Positions 47,872-56,545 are shown, counted from the first letter of the stretch. The stretch: DNA of 64,000 bases from Flavobacterium sp. IMCC34852 (GCF_030643905.1 NZ_CP121446.1:2896001-2960000); one strand, 5' to 3'. Notes: generated by a model from the letters alone, not told the origin. Translations and numbers: made by a program.

Positions 47872-48915
47872 ATGAGTACACCTAATTGGCAATTAAGTTT
47901 TAGAGATTTACCAGAAATTCCCCTTTTGAAAAGATGGAGTAGTGATAATCATATTACACCAGAACAGAGTATATCTTATAGAATACTTAATAATCAAAAA
48001 ATTACAGAAGCTGAAGAAAAAGAATTCATCAAGGTTTTTAAATTTTATGAAGAACTAGATTTAAAACTTCAAAAATTAGATTATTCATCATTTACCCTTG
48101 ATGACTTTGAAAATTTTAAAAACTATATTAGTTATGCTTTCAATTATGTTCCTTTAATATCAAATAAATTAACTGTTTATCGTACTTATCGACTTGTAGT
48201 TAACGAATGGGTAACGAAAAAAAATCAACGATTAGACAATGTTAAGTATTTAAAGTATCCTTCATTAGACATCGTAAAAGAAACTAACAAATTCAACAGA
48301 GCTAATACACCTAAAACTAATGTTTTATACACAGCAGAAAACATTGATACTGCATTAAAGGAAATTAAACCTCCAAAAGACAAGATTATTACTGTCGGAT
48401 TTTGGAAAACAAAAACTGAAAAAGAAATAATTTCTTATCCCATTTCACACAGCGAAAGAGCAATATTAATTAACAAAGGAGTACAAAATGCTACGGCAGC
48501 AATTGAAAAATATGGTGAAGAAAATTCACAACTCTTTGTCGAATGGTCACGCCATTATTTTAAATTGTTAGGGAGGGAATTTACAAAGCCAATTTCTCAT
48601 CATTATGAATATTTTATAAGCGCACTGTTTTCAGAAAGAATTCTTGAAGTCAGAAATGATCCTAATTCTTCATTTAACTATGACTGCATAATTTATCCAA
48701 GTGTTGGAAATGATTTGGAAACTAACAACCTCGCCATTCATCCTGCATCTGTTGACAAAGAATTTCAGTTATTTCAAATTATTGAGTTTGAAATTGAGGA
48801 AACATACTATGAAAAAAAATATGTTAGAAATCATCCTGATTTTATCACACTTGCCTCAATTAAAAATAAACATTACGCAAAAAAAATACTATCTAACGGA
48901 GACATCATATGGTAA
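47872..48915 (+). CDS. Cassette 12: RES-domain-like protein
   Basis: 347 residues without signal peptide. A RES-like domain is suggested by the Arg in TVYRTYR (about residue 104), then FNRANTPKTNVLYTAENIDT with TALKEI, and finally IIYPSVGNDLETNNLAIHP with the conserved Ser. RES proteins degrade NAD+ in toxin-antitoxin pairs or act in effectors. The N-terminal 90 residues are helical. No partner antitoxin gene is in the cassette (47851-49050), so a stand-alone role must be assumed. Confidence 0.6.
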   Translation: MSTPNWQLSFRDLPEIPLLKRWSSDNHITPEQSISYRILNNQKITEAEEKEFIKVFKFYEELDLKLQKLDYSSFTLDDFENFKNYISYAFNYVPLISNKLTVYRTYRLVVNEWVTKKNQRLDNVKYLKYPSLDIVKETNKFNRANTPKTNVLYTAENIDTALKEIKPPKDKIITVGFWKTKTEKEIISYPISHSERAILINKGVQNATAAIEKYGEENSQLFVEWSRHYFKLLGREFTKPISHHYEYFISALFSERILEVRNDPNSSFNYDCIIYPSVGNDLETNNLAIHPASVDKEFQLFQIIEFEIEETYYEKKYVRNHPDFITLASIKNKHYAKKILSNGDIIW

Positions 48916-48920
48916 AAAAC

Positions 48921-49056
48921 GGCTACTAACAGCGGTTTCGCGCTATTACTAGTTTTTCTTGAGTTGAACTTCTTTCTTCACGAAAATATTTTATCTTAGC
49001 AGAAAGTACGCAGTTCGCTGGCATCGCAACAGTCGCGAAGCCGCGGAACGTTAGCA
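48921..49056 (+). repeat. attC 12 (family B)
   Basis: R'' GGCTACTAAC complements GTTAGTAGCC. The stem GCGGTTTCGCGC pairs with the GTCGCGAAGCCGC side. The next R' is at G49050. Confidence 0.85.
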
Positions 49057-49090
49057 ACTAGCATTTTAGATTGTGCAACAAAAGAAACTT

Positions 49091-49624
49091 ATGAGAAAAC
49101 TATTTACATTGCTTTTTTTAGTCATTATGCTTCAAAGCTGTAAAAGCCAAAGTGATAAAATCAATCTCAATGAGTTAGAATTTAAATCAATTTTTGGTGA
49201 AAACAAAAAGGATAGTTTGAATGTTTATTGTCTTTTGGGAACAGGTTTTTTTAGAGCGCCAACATCTGAGAATGCTGACGAATTAATTCAAAATTGGATT
49301 GATAAAAATAAAGATGCAAAAGTTGTTTTGATTTCGACATTAGTTGATAAAAAAGCAAACATTAATTATTGTTGGCTAATTGATAAAAATGGAGAAACAA
49401 TCAATGAATATTTAATTAAAAATGGTTGTTTTCCGGGCGGAACAATGATGAGACCAAACACATACAAAGAGTTGTCGGAAACAGAAAAGAAAATTTATAC
49501 TCCGGAAGATTCAAATGTAATTGTTCACGTCGACAAAGAGAAATATGATCAGTTCATAGAGAAAATAAAATCCGCAGAAATATTAGCCAGAGAAAGTAAA
49601 CTGGGAATATGGAAAGATAAATAA
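49091..49624 (+). CDS. Cassette 13: lipoprotein with SNase-like ending
   Basis: 177 residues from ATG 49091, giving a good lipoprotein signal (MRKLFTLLFLVIMLQSC). A GTG six codons upstream is rejected. The C-terminal ILARESKLGIWKDK resembles the end of staphylococcal-nuclease folds, and DKNGETINEYLIKNGCFPGG resembles the preceding strands. The Arg/Glu active-site pattern is not clear, so it may be a non-catalytic relative. Cassette 13 is 49051-49757. Confidence 0.6.
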   Translation: MRKLFTLLFLVIMLQSCKSQSDKINLNELEFKSIFGENKKDSLNVYCLLGTGFFRAPTSENADELIQNWIDKNKDAKVVLISTLVDKKANINYCWLIDKNGETINEYLIKNGCFPGGTMMRPNTYKELSETEKKIYTPEDSNVIVHVDKEKYDQFIEKIKSAEILARESKLGIWKDK

Positions 49625-49628
49625 TGCC

Positions 49629-49763
49629 AGTTGCTAACAGCAGTTTGTGATTATGGCTGGTTTTGGGTTTATCAGAAATGTCTCGGCTGACTGAAATTTT
49701 AGTTATATTTGGAAAGGCAAGTGAATGAGGAACGCCACAATCACAATCCGCGGCACGTTACCA
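49629..49763 (+). repeat. attC 13 (family C)
   Basis: R'' AGTTGCTAAC complements GTTAGCAACT. The stem is as in attC 8. The next R' is at G49757. Confidence 0.85.
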
Positions 49764-49772
49764 GCAATTTAT

Positions 49773-50207
49773 ATGAACTATCTGCTAAAATTCATGTTTT
49801 TTATTTGTGTTTGGACAACAGCAAACGCACAAGATGATATTGACTTAAACACTACGATTGGTTTTGGTTGCTCTGCTAGTGGAAGGCAAACGGAAGTAGT
49901 AGCAAAGTTTACTTATCTCCTATCGACATCAGATTTTGGCAAATGCCAAGAGCTAATTGAATCTGAAAATAATGCTGAAAAAGTGTTGGCGGCATTTGTT
50001 TGTAGAAAATTAAATAAAGAGAAGCGAGTTAGTTTATCAAATGAAACATTAAACAAAATCGAACTAATATATAATTCTGAAGAAGAAATAGCAGTTTGTG
50101 GTGGGTGCAAATTCTATAAAATTCAAATAAAAAAATTCCTCGCCGAAAATAAAAAAAATGCTTTTTACAAAGAAGCGAAGGCTTGGTTTAAGATGTACTT
50201 AAAATAA
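49773..50207 (+). CDS. Cassette 14: hypothetical secreted protein
   Basis: 144 residues from ATG 49773 (signal peptide MNYLLKFMFFICVWTTANAQ). An upstream in-frame start in the previous attC is rejected. The mature protein has a CSASGR motif early, LLSTSDFGKCQELIESEN, and a late CGGCKFYKI, so a disulfide or metal site is possible. The helical repeats are of unknown family. The start is 15 bp into cassette 14 (49758-50335). Confidence 0.7.
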   Translation: MNYLLKFMFFICVWTTANAQDDIDLNTTIGFGCSASGRQTEVVAKFTYLLSTSDFGKCQELIESENNAEKVLAAFVCRKLNKEKRVSLSNETLNKIELIYNSEEEIAVCGGCKFYKIQIKKFLAENKKNAFYKEAKAWFKMYLK

Positions 50208-50209
50208 AC

Positions 50210-50341
50210 TGCTGGTAACAGCGGTTTGTTACGATAGCTCGTTTATCTTTCTTGGAAAATACCCGGTTCACTCCTATTTCGTCTTTCTTTTAATATTTTT
50301 CGTAAATTGCCGCTACCGTATCAAGCCGCGGCACGTTAGTG
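50210..50341 (+). repeat. attC 14 (singleton type)
   Basis: R'' TGCTGGTAAC complements GTTACCAGCA. The stem GTTTGTTACGATAGC pairs with GCTACCGTATCAAGC. The inner part is unrelated to the other families. The next R' is at G50335. Confidence 0.82.
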
Positions 50342-50364
50342 GCAAGCTTTAAACGAATTTCCTT

Positions 50365-50763
50365 ATGAAGAAAATTGTCTTAATTTCACTATTATGCGTT
50401 CTTTCATGTAATCAAAATACAATGATTGACGAATACATGGAATATTTTCCAAGAAAGGAAGAAGGCTTCATAAAAGAAATTGAAAAATATAAAGGTGGTG
50501 GTTATGTTTTGACAATAGAAAAGAACAAAAACATTGAAAATATTTCAGTGTATGAAACTGTTGGCGGAATATGTAAAAAAAACGATTATTTCATAAAACT
50601 TGAGAACTCGAATAAATGTTTATTAAAAAGAAACGACAGTCTGATTTGCATTGATTGCTTGAACATATTAGAAGAAGAAAGAGATTCGTTGGGAAAAATT
50701 AATGAATGGAAAAGTTTTGAGAAAAATTATTGGACAAAAATTAACAAAAAAGCCAGCCACTAA
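50365..50763 (+). CDS. Cassette 15: hypothetical lipoprotein
   Basis: 132 residues with lipoprotein signal MKKIVLISLLCVLSC. The body is Lys/Glu-rich with a CIDCLNILEEE stretch. The stop codon is the TAA of the R'' box (CACTAAC), so the recombination site terminates the gene. No family is recognised. Cassette 15 is 50336-50884. Confidence 0.7.
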   Translation: MKKIVLISLLCVLSCNQNTMIDEYMEYFPRKEEGFIKEIEKYKGGGYVLTIEKNKNIENISVYETVGGICKKNDYFIKLENSNKCLLKRNDSLICIDCLNILEEERDSLGKINEWKSFEKNYWTKINKKASH

Positions 50764-50890
50764 CAGCAGTTTGTAACTACTGCGCGCTTGGGCTTGCCCC
50801 GATTTCCTAGCGGAAATCAAAAAGTTGTTTTATCTTTGAAATCATCAGTAATAAATCATCGCAGCAGTTACAAGCTGCGGAACGTTAGCA
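50756..50890 (+). repeat. attC 15 (family A variant)
   Basis: R'' GCCACTAAC complements GTTAGTGGC. The side hairpin is changed to GATTTCCTAGCGGAAATC, keeping its pairing. TATCTTTG is present in the loop. The next R' is at G50884. Confidence 0.88.
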
Positions 50891-50932
50891 ACCAGTTTTC
50901 CTAACTTAGACAAACAGATTTCAAAAAGAAAA

Positions 50933-51519
50933 ATGAAACAAATATTATTCATATTTATAATTACACTTTTTGGTTGCAATTCAAATCCCAAACAAGAAGA
51001 AAATAGTGTCGAAACACCTGAAGTTGTCTTTGAAGAACCTGTTTACAAGAACCAAAAATAACTGGAGATAAATATTTTGAGTATGATGAATTAATTCATT
51101 ACAAAAATAAAATCAGAGAAGACCAAATTGGGGAACTTTATGATAATCAAAAGAAGTCGGAATTAGATTCGTTGAAAATGGGTGTGATTTTAAATGATAT
51201 ACCAAAATCAATTAGCGACACAACATTTATAAAGAAATTGGAAAAATTAGGCTACTTAAAAACCAAAATTGATTCGGAAAAATTTGATGAGATAAACCAA
51301 ATATTCACTCAAAAAGAACATGAAGAAATATATGCATTAGCTTGCGTTTACGTTTACAGAGACATTATGATATTCAGGAGAAAATCAAAAATAGTTGGAA
51401 TCGCAAAGATATGCTTTGAATGTAGCTCTAGTCAAATTCATGGAACAAAAGCAAATAAAGACGGTTTTGGAATGAGTGGTGATTTTGATAAACTATATAA
51501 AATATTAAACGAGAAATAA
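50933..51519 (+). pseudogene. Cassette 16: frameshifted copy of the cassette 11 lipoprotein gene
   Basis: The copy starts at ATG 50933 like cassette 11 but lacks one A near 51047. The frame then ends at TAA 51059 after 42 codons. The remainder (from an internal ATG at about 51178) keeps the rest of the sequence. I count about four other substitutions in the body. Cassette 16 is 50885-51654. Confidence 0.88.
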
Positions 51520-51523
51520 AACC

Positions 51524-51660
51524 GGTTGCTAACAGCAGTTTGTAACTACTGCGCGCTTGGGCTTCTCCCCGATTTCCTAGCGGAAATCAAAAAGTTGTTT
51601 TATCTTTGGAATCATCAGTAATAAATCATCGCAGCAATTACAAGCTGCGGAACGTTACAA
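51524..51660 (+). repeat. attC 16 (family A variant)
   Basis: R'' GGTTGCTAAC complements GTTAGCAACC. The interior matches attC 15 (GATTTCCTAGCGGAAATC, TATCTTTG) and not attC 11, although the cassette body matches cassette 11. The next R' is at G51654. Confidence 0.88.
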
Positions 51661-51762
51661 GAAAGTTTTCGACGTTTAGTTTTTTAACGGAAATTCAGTA
51701 TAATATTTCGGTTTTCGTTTTCTAAATAGTATTTGAAAGTTTTCTTCAGAAAGTATATAATT

Positions 51763-52038
51763 ATGAATGAAAAAAGTCAGGATAAAGAACCTGCTGCAGA
51801 CGATTGGCGGCGACAAGGTCAAGAAAAATATTTGAAAGGAATTAAACTCGAACTAAGAGATTACTTTTTATATGGTGAAGGATGGGAACACGATCATTGC
51901 GAATTTTGCAATGACAAGTTTTCTTTAAATGACGTTGATTTAAAAAAAGGATATATGTCGGAAGACGGTTATCGTTGGATATGTATTGAATGTTTTAATG
52001 ATTTTAAGGATGAGTTTTCTTGGCAAGTCAAAATATAA
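51763..52038 (+). CDS. Cassette 17: small zinc-binding-like protein
   Basis: 91 residues from ATG 51763 (MNEKSQDKEPAADDWRRQGQ). Two cysteine pairs, HDHCEFCNDKF and RWICIECFNDF, could coordinate one zinc. The pattern resembles small cytoplasmic proteins of Bacteroidota of unknown role. An upstream TTG start at 51733 is less likely. The leader is 108 bp long within cassette 17 (51655-52220). Confidence 0.68.
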   Translation: MNEKSQDKEPAADDWRRQGQEKYLKGIKLELRDYFLYGEGWEHDHCEFCNDKFSLNDVDLKKGYMSEDGYRWICIECFNDFKDEFSWQVKI

Positions 52039-52042
52039 AAAT

Positions 52043-52091
52043 CCGAAGTGGAAACTGGCAAAGTTTGTGTACTCAAGTTAGTATGAAAACC
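52043..52091 (+). repeat. Shared non-coding module before attC 17
   Basis: CCGAAGTGGAAACTGGCAAA, then a CTCAAGTT and GAAAACC segment. This matches the last 50 or so bases before R'' in the ORF-less N1 cassettes (about 42937-42985). It lies between the zinc-protein stop and R''. Confidence 0.7.
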
Positions 52092-52226
52092 TTCTTGTAA
52101 CAGCCGTTTGGTAGCATGGCTGGTTTTGTATTTCTTAGCCGGAAAGTACCAAGTTCAAAATTTGATTATATTTACAACTAATTGTTTAAAAAGTCGCCAC
52201 GACTACCAAGCGGCGGCACGTTACCG
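52092..52226 (+). repeat. attC 17 (family D)
   Basis: R'' TTCTTGTAAC complements GTTACAAGAA. The stem GCCGTTTGGTAGCATGGC pairs with the GCCACGACTACCAAGCGGC side. The next R' is at G52220. Confidence 0.85.
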
Positions 52227-52615
52227 CTAAGTTTTGGTTGCGTTTTAAAATCATATTCTTCGTTTTTTTGTGGTTTAATTTTAAGTGGAAAATTGAGCCG
52301 GAAATGATCAAGTTTCTTAAGTTTTGCGTTGAAAAAAAATATCTGTAACAGAATTACGTTTCTGAGCTTTGTTCTTTTTTTGTTTGGTAAGGTTTAGGCT
52401 TTGTGGAAGTTCAACAGTAACTTGTTTGAACGCTGATTACGTTTCTCGGCTAAGTCTATTTTGTGTCTGTAATCGAAGTGTAAAACCTAGCGGTAACAGC
52501 CGTTTGCAACAATGGCTGGTTTTATTTTTCTTAGGCGGAAAATACTAAGTTCAAATTTTAATTATATTTACATCTAATAATTTTAAAAGTCGCCACTGTC
52601 GCAAGCGGCGGAACG
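52221..52615 (+). other. Cassette 18: ORF-less cassette type N2, copy 1
   Basis: 395 bp with no plausible gene; the best ATG frame is 14 codons and is absent from the second copy. It contains two related TTACGTTTCTGAGCT and TTACGTTTCTCGGCTAAG segments about 100 bp apart. Cassette 25 is a copy with several substitutions and small indels. The function is unknown. Confidence 0.82.
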
Positions 52616-52621
52616 TTAGTG
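52488..52621 (+). repeat. attC 18 (family D)
   Basis: R'' TAGCGGTAAC complements GTTACCGCTA. The stem GCCGTTTGCAACAATGGC pairs with GCCACTGTCGCAAGCGGC. The next R' is at G52615. Confidence 0.87.
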
Positions 52622-52650
52622 GCTATTATTCCCCAAAACCGGACAATTCT

Positions 52651-53829
52651 ATGAATTTACAACCAACAATTTTCATCAGTTCAATAATATCGGAGTTTTA
52701 CGATCTCCGAGGAGCATTGAGATATTTTTTAGGCAAAAGTGGTTTCAGAGTATTAATGTCTGAAGAGCCAGATTTTGGTGCAGACTGTGATAAAGATTCA
52801 CTTGAAAATTGCAAAGAAAGAATTTCTAGTTCTGATTATTACTTTTTAATCATTGGTGTAAAGCCAGGTTTTGAATTTGAATTATCTGATGGCACAAAAA
52901 CCACCGTAACATTTGAAGAGTTTAAACACTTTTTAGAATTAAAATCAAATGGTCAAAATATAAATTTGCTTGCATTCGTAAGAAAGCAAGCATGGGAATA
53001 TTACGTCAACAAAGATTTTGACAATATGCCTAAAATACAGCACGACTTCATTGACGAGTTAGTTAACAACTCACTACTCGACAAACAAATTGGAAGATGG
53101 CGATACACTTTTGATAAATTTGCCGATATAATTGCAGTTTTAGAAACTAACCAAAATGGTCTTTTTATTGAAGCAACCAGAAAAATAGGCATTTATAGAA
53201 ATTACTTGAAATTAGAGTTAACTCATATTTTAAAAGCATTACTGTTAAGTGACAAAAAAGATGGTAAAGGAATTAGAACGTTAAATGAGTTTATTGGACT
53301 TCCAGAAATTGAATTTGCAGAATACTTCACACCTCAAAAAATTCATAAAGATGTAGCGGCAAAGATTATTGCTTTCGTACAATTTTATTCATACAAACAG
53401 GATTTGCTTTTAAAAATCAATAGAATTTTTAATTATATAGCACAAGGAGAATTTGCAATTTTTAATCCTGAAACTGAATCTTACGAACAACCTGAGTACA
53501 TAAAATTGACAATTCAAGCATTGGAAATACTAGAAAAATCACTTATAAATTTTCAACAAGGCGATTTTTATAAAAGAATAATTTCAATGGAATCTGATGT
53601 TAACAATTTTAAACTTAGAGAATTTGAATATGGTATAGTAAAAAGTCAATTAGCGGATATAGATATTGTGACATTAAAACTTATCAACTTAATGAAATGT
53701 CTTCATAATAATTGGAGTGATTTTGCTAAAACGGATGGAAATAGATATGACTACAGAGGTTCAACAACGGACAGCATAACTACCGAAGAAATAATTGAGT
53801 TTTCAAACAAATACTTTGACAAAAAATAA
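52651..53829 (+). CDS. Cassette 19: DUF4062 domain protein
   Basis: 392 residues. The N-terminal domain (TIFISSIISEFYDLRGALRY, RVLMSEEPDFGADCDKDSLE, SSDYYFLIIG) is DUF4062, a Rossmann/TIR-like fold often found at the head of multi-domain proteins linked to signalling or defence. The C-terminal 220 residues are helical and not recognised. It is the longest cassette gene seen and fills cassette 19 (52616-53960). Confidence 0.78.
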   Translation: MNLQPTIFISSIISEFYDLRGALRYFLGKSGFRVLMSEEPDFGADCDKDSLENCKERISSSDYYFLIIGVKPGFEFELSDGTKTTVTFEEFKHFLELKSNGQNINLLAFVRKQAWEYYVNKDFDNMPKIQHDFIDELVNNSLLDKQIGRWRYTFDKFADIIAVLETNQNGLFIEATRKIGIYRNYLKLELTHILKALLLSDKKDGKGIRTLNEFIGLPEIEFAEYFTPQKIHKDVAAKIIAFVQFYSYKQDLLLKINRIFNYIAQGEFAIFNPETESYEQPEYIKLTIQALEILEKSLINFQQGDFYKRIISMESDVNNFKLREFEYGIVKSQLADIDIVTLKLINLMKCLHNNWSDFAKTDGNRYDYRGSTTDSITTEEIIEFSNKYFDKK

Positions 53830-53830
53830 C

Positions 53831-53966
53831 AGCCACTAACAGCCGTTAACCGCTATTGCTGGATTTTCGTGGTTTCACGTCTGTTTTTCACGTAAAACTA
53901 TTATCTTAGCAGACAGTACGCAGTTCGCTGGCTTCGCAACAGTCGGTTAGCGGCGGAACGTTAGGA
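53831..53966 (+). repeat. attC 19 (family B)
   Basis: R'' AGCCACTAAC complements GTTAGTGGCT. The stem is as in attC 6. The next R' is at G53960. Confidence 0.87.
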
Positions 53967-53991
53967 GCAAGCTTTCAGAACTTACACAAAA

Positions 53992-54384
53992 ATGAACTTA
54001 AAGAAGTATTTTTTACCTAAAGGTTGGACAGAAAAAAAGATTTCTGAAGACACCTATTTGCTAACTATTCCGCAAGAAGAACTTGAAGCATGGAAAATAA
54101 AGCGCTGGAAAAAAGATAACGTTGAAAAACTTATTCGTGAAAATGGATTCCACATGAAATCTGAAGGCAGAAGTGGAACAATTTATTTCGTTCAAGAAAA
54201 CCAAGTTTGCGAAATTTATTTTGAAGTTTCTGGAGTAAAAGAGTTTGATATTCTGATTTCCTTTGAAGGGCTAACAGAATGGGAATTGCCGGAAAGAAAA
54301 ACTATCGGGAAAACTGAAAAGGAAGAGATTTTGGAAAAACTCAAGATTTGGTTGAAAGAGAAAAAAATAAAATCCGATTTATAA
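53992..54384 (+). CDS. Cassette 20: hypothetical cytoplasmic protein
   Basis: 130 residues, highly charged, no signal. It has KKYFLPKGWTEKKISEDTYL at the start, a central beta-rich part (GTIYFVQENQVCEIYFEVSG) and a Lys-rich C-terminal helix. No family is recognised. Cassette 20 is 53961-54520. Confidence 0.65.
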   Translation: MNLKKYFLPKGWTEKKISEDTYLLTIPQEELEAWKIKRWKKDNVEKLIRENGFHMKSEGRSGTIYFVQENQVCEIYFEVSGVKEFDILISFEGLTEWELPERKTIGKTEKEEILEKLKIWLKEKKIKSDL

Positions 54385-54389
54385 AGCCA

Positions 54390-54526
54390 GCTCCTAACAG
54401 CAGTTTGTGATAATTGCTAGGTTTAGGATTATCCCGAGTTTTCTCTGAAAACTCAAAAAGGAATTTTATATTTGTAATCATCAGTAATTAATCGTCGCAA
54501 CTATCACAATCTGCGGCACGTTATAT
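54390..54526 (+). repeat. attC 20 (family A variant)
   Basis: R'' GCTCCTAAC complements GTTAGGAGC. Both stems vary with compensation: GTGATAATTGC with GCAACTATCAC, and the hairpin GAGTTTTCTCTGAAAACTC. The next R' is at G54520. Confidence 0.88.
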
Positions 54527-54551
54527 GCCATTGCCAAAAACCTGCTAAAAT

Positions 54552-54890
54552 ATGACCAAAACAGAATTAGAAGCCGAACAAAAAGTTTTAGAAGAAAAAT
54601 TGGCAGAACTTCCTAAAAAGAGATGGAATATTGTCAAAAATATAGTAGTGGTTACTTTACTTATGATAGCAATGCCCTTTCTTCCAATGAAAGGCGGAGG
54701 AAATTTAATCGAATGGATTGGTTTTAAATCTGCCATTGTATCATGTTTCTTGTTTTATATTTTTATAGTAGTTGCAGCAATTTATCAGAACAACAGAAAA
54801 GTTGATTATGAAATTTCAAGTTTGGAAGTCGATATAGAAACAATAAAACGCAAAAGAATCCAATTAGACGATGAACGCAACGGCATATAA
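54552..54890 (+). CDS. Cassette 21: two-TM protein with flanking coiled coils
   Basis: 112 residues: a charged N-terminal helix (KTELEAEQKVLEEKLAELPK), two hydrophobic segments (about 30-50 and 55-78) and a charged C-terminal helix (YEISSLEVDIETIKRKRIQL). The stop codon is the TAA of R'' (GGCATATAAC). No family is recognised. Cassette 21 is 54521-55012. Confidence 0.66.
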   Translation: MTKTELEAEQKVLEEKLAELPKKRWNIVKNIVVVTLLMIAMPFLPMKGGGNLIEWIGFKSAIVSCFLFYIFIVVAAIYQNNRKVDYEISSLEVDIETIKRKRIQLDDERNGI

Positions 54891-55018
54891 CAGCAGTTTG
54901 TAACTACTGCGCGCTTGGGCTTATCCCGAATTTTCTCCGAAAATTCAAAAAGTAGTTTTATATTTGAAATCATCAGTAATAAATCATCGCAGCAGTTACA
55001 ATCTGCGGAACGTTAGCA
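54882..55018 (+). repeat. attC 21 (family A)
   Basis: R'' GGCATATAAC complements GTTATATGCC. It has the family A stem and hairpin. The next R' is at G55012. Confidence 0.88.
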
Positions 55019-55058
55019 GTAATTGCCACAACTTTAAGGTAAAAACAACCACTTATCA

Positions 55059-55364
55059 ATGAAAAAATATCACATTTCGATATTCATTAGTTTAGTATCT
55101 ATAATCGGTATAATTTATCAGAATTACAGAATTGCCCAAATCTTTAATGAATCAAGAGGTAAAAACAGAGCGCTTTTCGGAATTACAGAACTTACCCGAT
55201 TGGACGTGAAATTGTATCTCGGATTAGCTTTAATTGTAAGTTTCATATTTGGAATATTGTCAATCAGAAAAAGAGAAGACTTTTACTTTTCAATTTTATC
55301 GGTTGTTTTGAGTTTTATTGGAATCAACTTACTGTTTATAAAAGTGTGGACGTGGATGATTTAG
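55059..55364 (+). CDS. Cassette 22: small multi-pass membrane protein
   Basis: 101 residues with three hydrophobic segments (about 4-24, 52-70 and 77-97). Between the first two is a polar stretch NESRGKNRALFGITELTRLD. No family is recognised. Cassette 22 is 55013-55499. Confidence 0.65.
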   Translation: MKKYHISIFISLVSIIGIIYQNYRIAQIFNESRGKNRALFGITELTRLDVKLYLGLALIVSFIFGILSIRKREDFYFSILSVVLSFIGINLLFIKVWTWMI

Positions 55365-55368
55365 CAAC

Positions 55369-55505
55369 TACTGCTAACAGCAGTTTGTAACTACTGCGCG
55401 CTTGGGCTTGTCCCGAATTTTCTTCGAAAATTCAAAAAGTAGTTTTATATTTGGAATCAACAGTAATAAATCATCGCAGCAGTTACAAGCTGCGGAACGT
55501 TATAA
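55369..55505 (+). repeat. attC 22 (family A)
   Basis: R'' TACTGCTAAC complements GTTAGCAGTA. The side hairpin is GAATTTTCTTCGAAAATTC. The next R' is at G55499. Confidence 0.88.
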
Positions 55506-55946
55506 CTCAGTTTTCCCTTATTCTACAACTGAAGTTTTAAGCTAGAAAAAATCCAAAAAAGTTTGCTTGAAAAATGAAATCGAAAATTAAGTAGTAGAAA
55601 AAAATATGACAAACTTTTGACGTAGAAAAAGTTAGTGTTGAGAAAATTTAGCGTTTAAAAGTTGTGTGAAAATATTTTACTTAAAAAAAATTCACACCAA
55701 AAGTGTGTGAAAAATATTTTTTTAAAAAAAACCACACAGAATTATAAAAAAAATGAAAAGGAGAAGCCGAAGTTGAAACTGGCAAAGATTGAGTGCTCAA
55801 GTTGGTAGGAAAACCGAAGTTATAACAGCAGTTTGTGATAATGGCTGGTTTTAGTTTTTATCAGAAAAGTTCTCCCTAATTGAAATTTTAATTATATTTG
55901 GAATGGTAAGTGATTGAAACACGCCACTATCACAAGCCGCAGAACG
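55500..55946 (+). other. Cassette 23: ORF-less cassette type N1, copy 2
   Basis: 447 bp, with no difference seen from cassette 4, which lies about 12.8 kb to the left. It carries the same TGTGTGAAAATATTTT repeats and TTCACAC hairpin and has no plausible ORF. Confidence 0.87.
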
Positions 55947-55952
55947 TTATAT
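55818..55952 (+). repeat. attC 23 (family C)
   Basis: R'' AGTTATAAC complements GTTATAACT. It looks the same as attC 4. The next R' is at G55946. Confidence 0.87.
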
Positions 55953-55975
55953 GCAAGCCGGCGTCAGATTTTACG

Positions 55976-56416
55976 ATGAAAAAAACAATTAAAATATCAC
56001 ATTTATATTTCGTAACAGGATTAATCTTGTGTTTGTATTCAATCATAAGTCAAAACAAACAAGTTTTGAATATTGATGACACATACTACGTAATTTCTGG
56101 AAATGATTTCGCAATATTCGTATCATTAATATATTTAGTATTAGGTTCTATTTTTTTGGTGATTGAGAAATACTTAAGATTTAGAATTAAAGCTGCTCAA
56201 TATTTAATGTTTAATATTCCGTTTGTTTACTTTGTATTTTCTGATTTGAGTGATTATAACAGTCCGGGATATTATCTTGGAAATCCGATTGCTTATAAAT
56301 GGAATACAATATATATACCTGTTGGACTAATCTTTTGTTTAATAATAAGCATATTTATTTTCTTTTCATTGTTTGCGTTTGCATTATGGAAGTGGAAAAA
56401 AACGGCCAGCATATAA
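55976..56416 (+). CDS. Cassette 24: four-TM membrane protein
   Basis: 146 residues from ATG 55976 (MKKTIKISHLYFVTGLILC). An upstream in-frame start inside attC 23 is rejected. Four hydrophobic segments are visible, at about 8-26, 46-68, 79-95 and 116-140. The stop is the TAA of R'' (GCATATAAC). No family is recognised. Cassette 24 is 55947-56539. Confidence 0.67.
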   Translation: MKKTIKISHLYFVTGLILCLYSIISQNKQVLNIDDTYYVISGNDFAIFVSLIYLVLGSIFLVIEKYLRFRIKAAQYLMFNIPFVYFVFSDLSDYNSPGYYLGNPIAYKWNTIYIPVGLIFCLIISIFIFFSLFAFALWKWKKTASI

Positions 56417-56545
56417 CAGCGGTTTCGCGCTATTGCTGGTTGCTTCGTCACCTTTACGTTTTTTCTTCACGAAAAAACTTTATCTTAGCAGAAAGTACGC
56501 AGCTCGCTGGCTTCGCAACAGTCGCAAAGCCGCGGCACGTTACCG
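56409..56545 (+). repeat. attC 24 (family B)
   Basis: R'' GCATATAAC complements GTTATATGC. The stem GCGGTTTCGCGC pairs with the GTCGCAAAGCCGC side. The next R' is at G56539. Confidence 0.85.

Noticed and set aside
49725..49772. Upstream start for the cassette 14 gene
   Set aside because: The extra 16 codons come from the preceding attC. ATG 49773 gives a proper signal peptide and lies inside the cassette.
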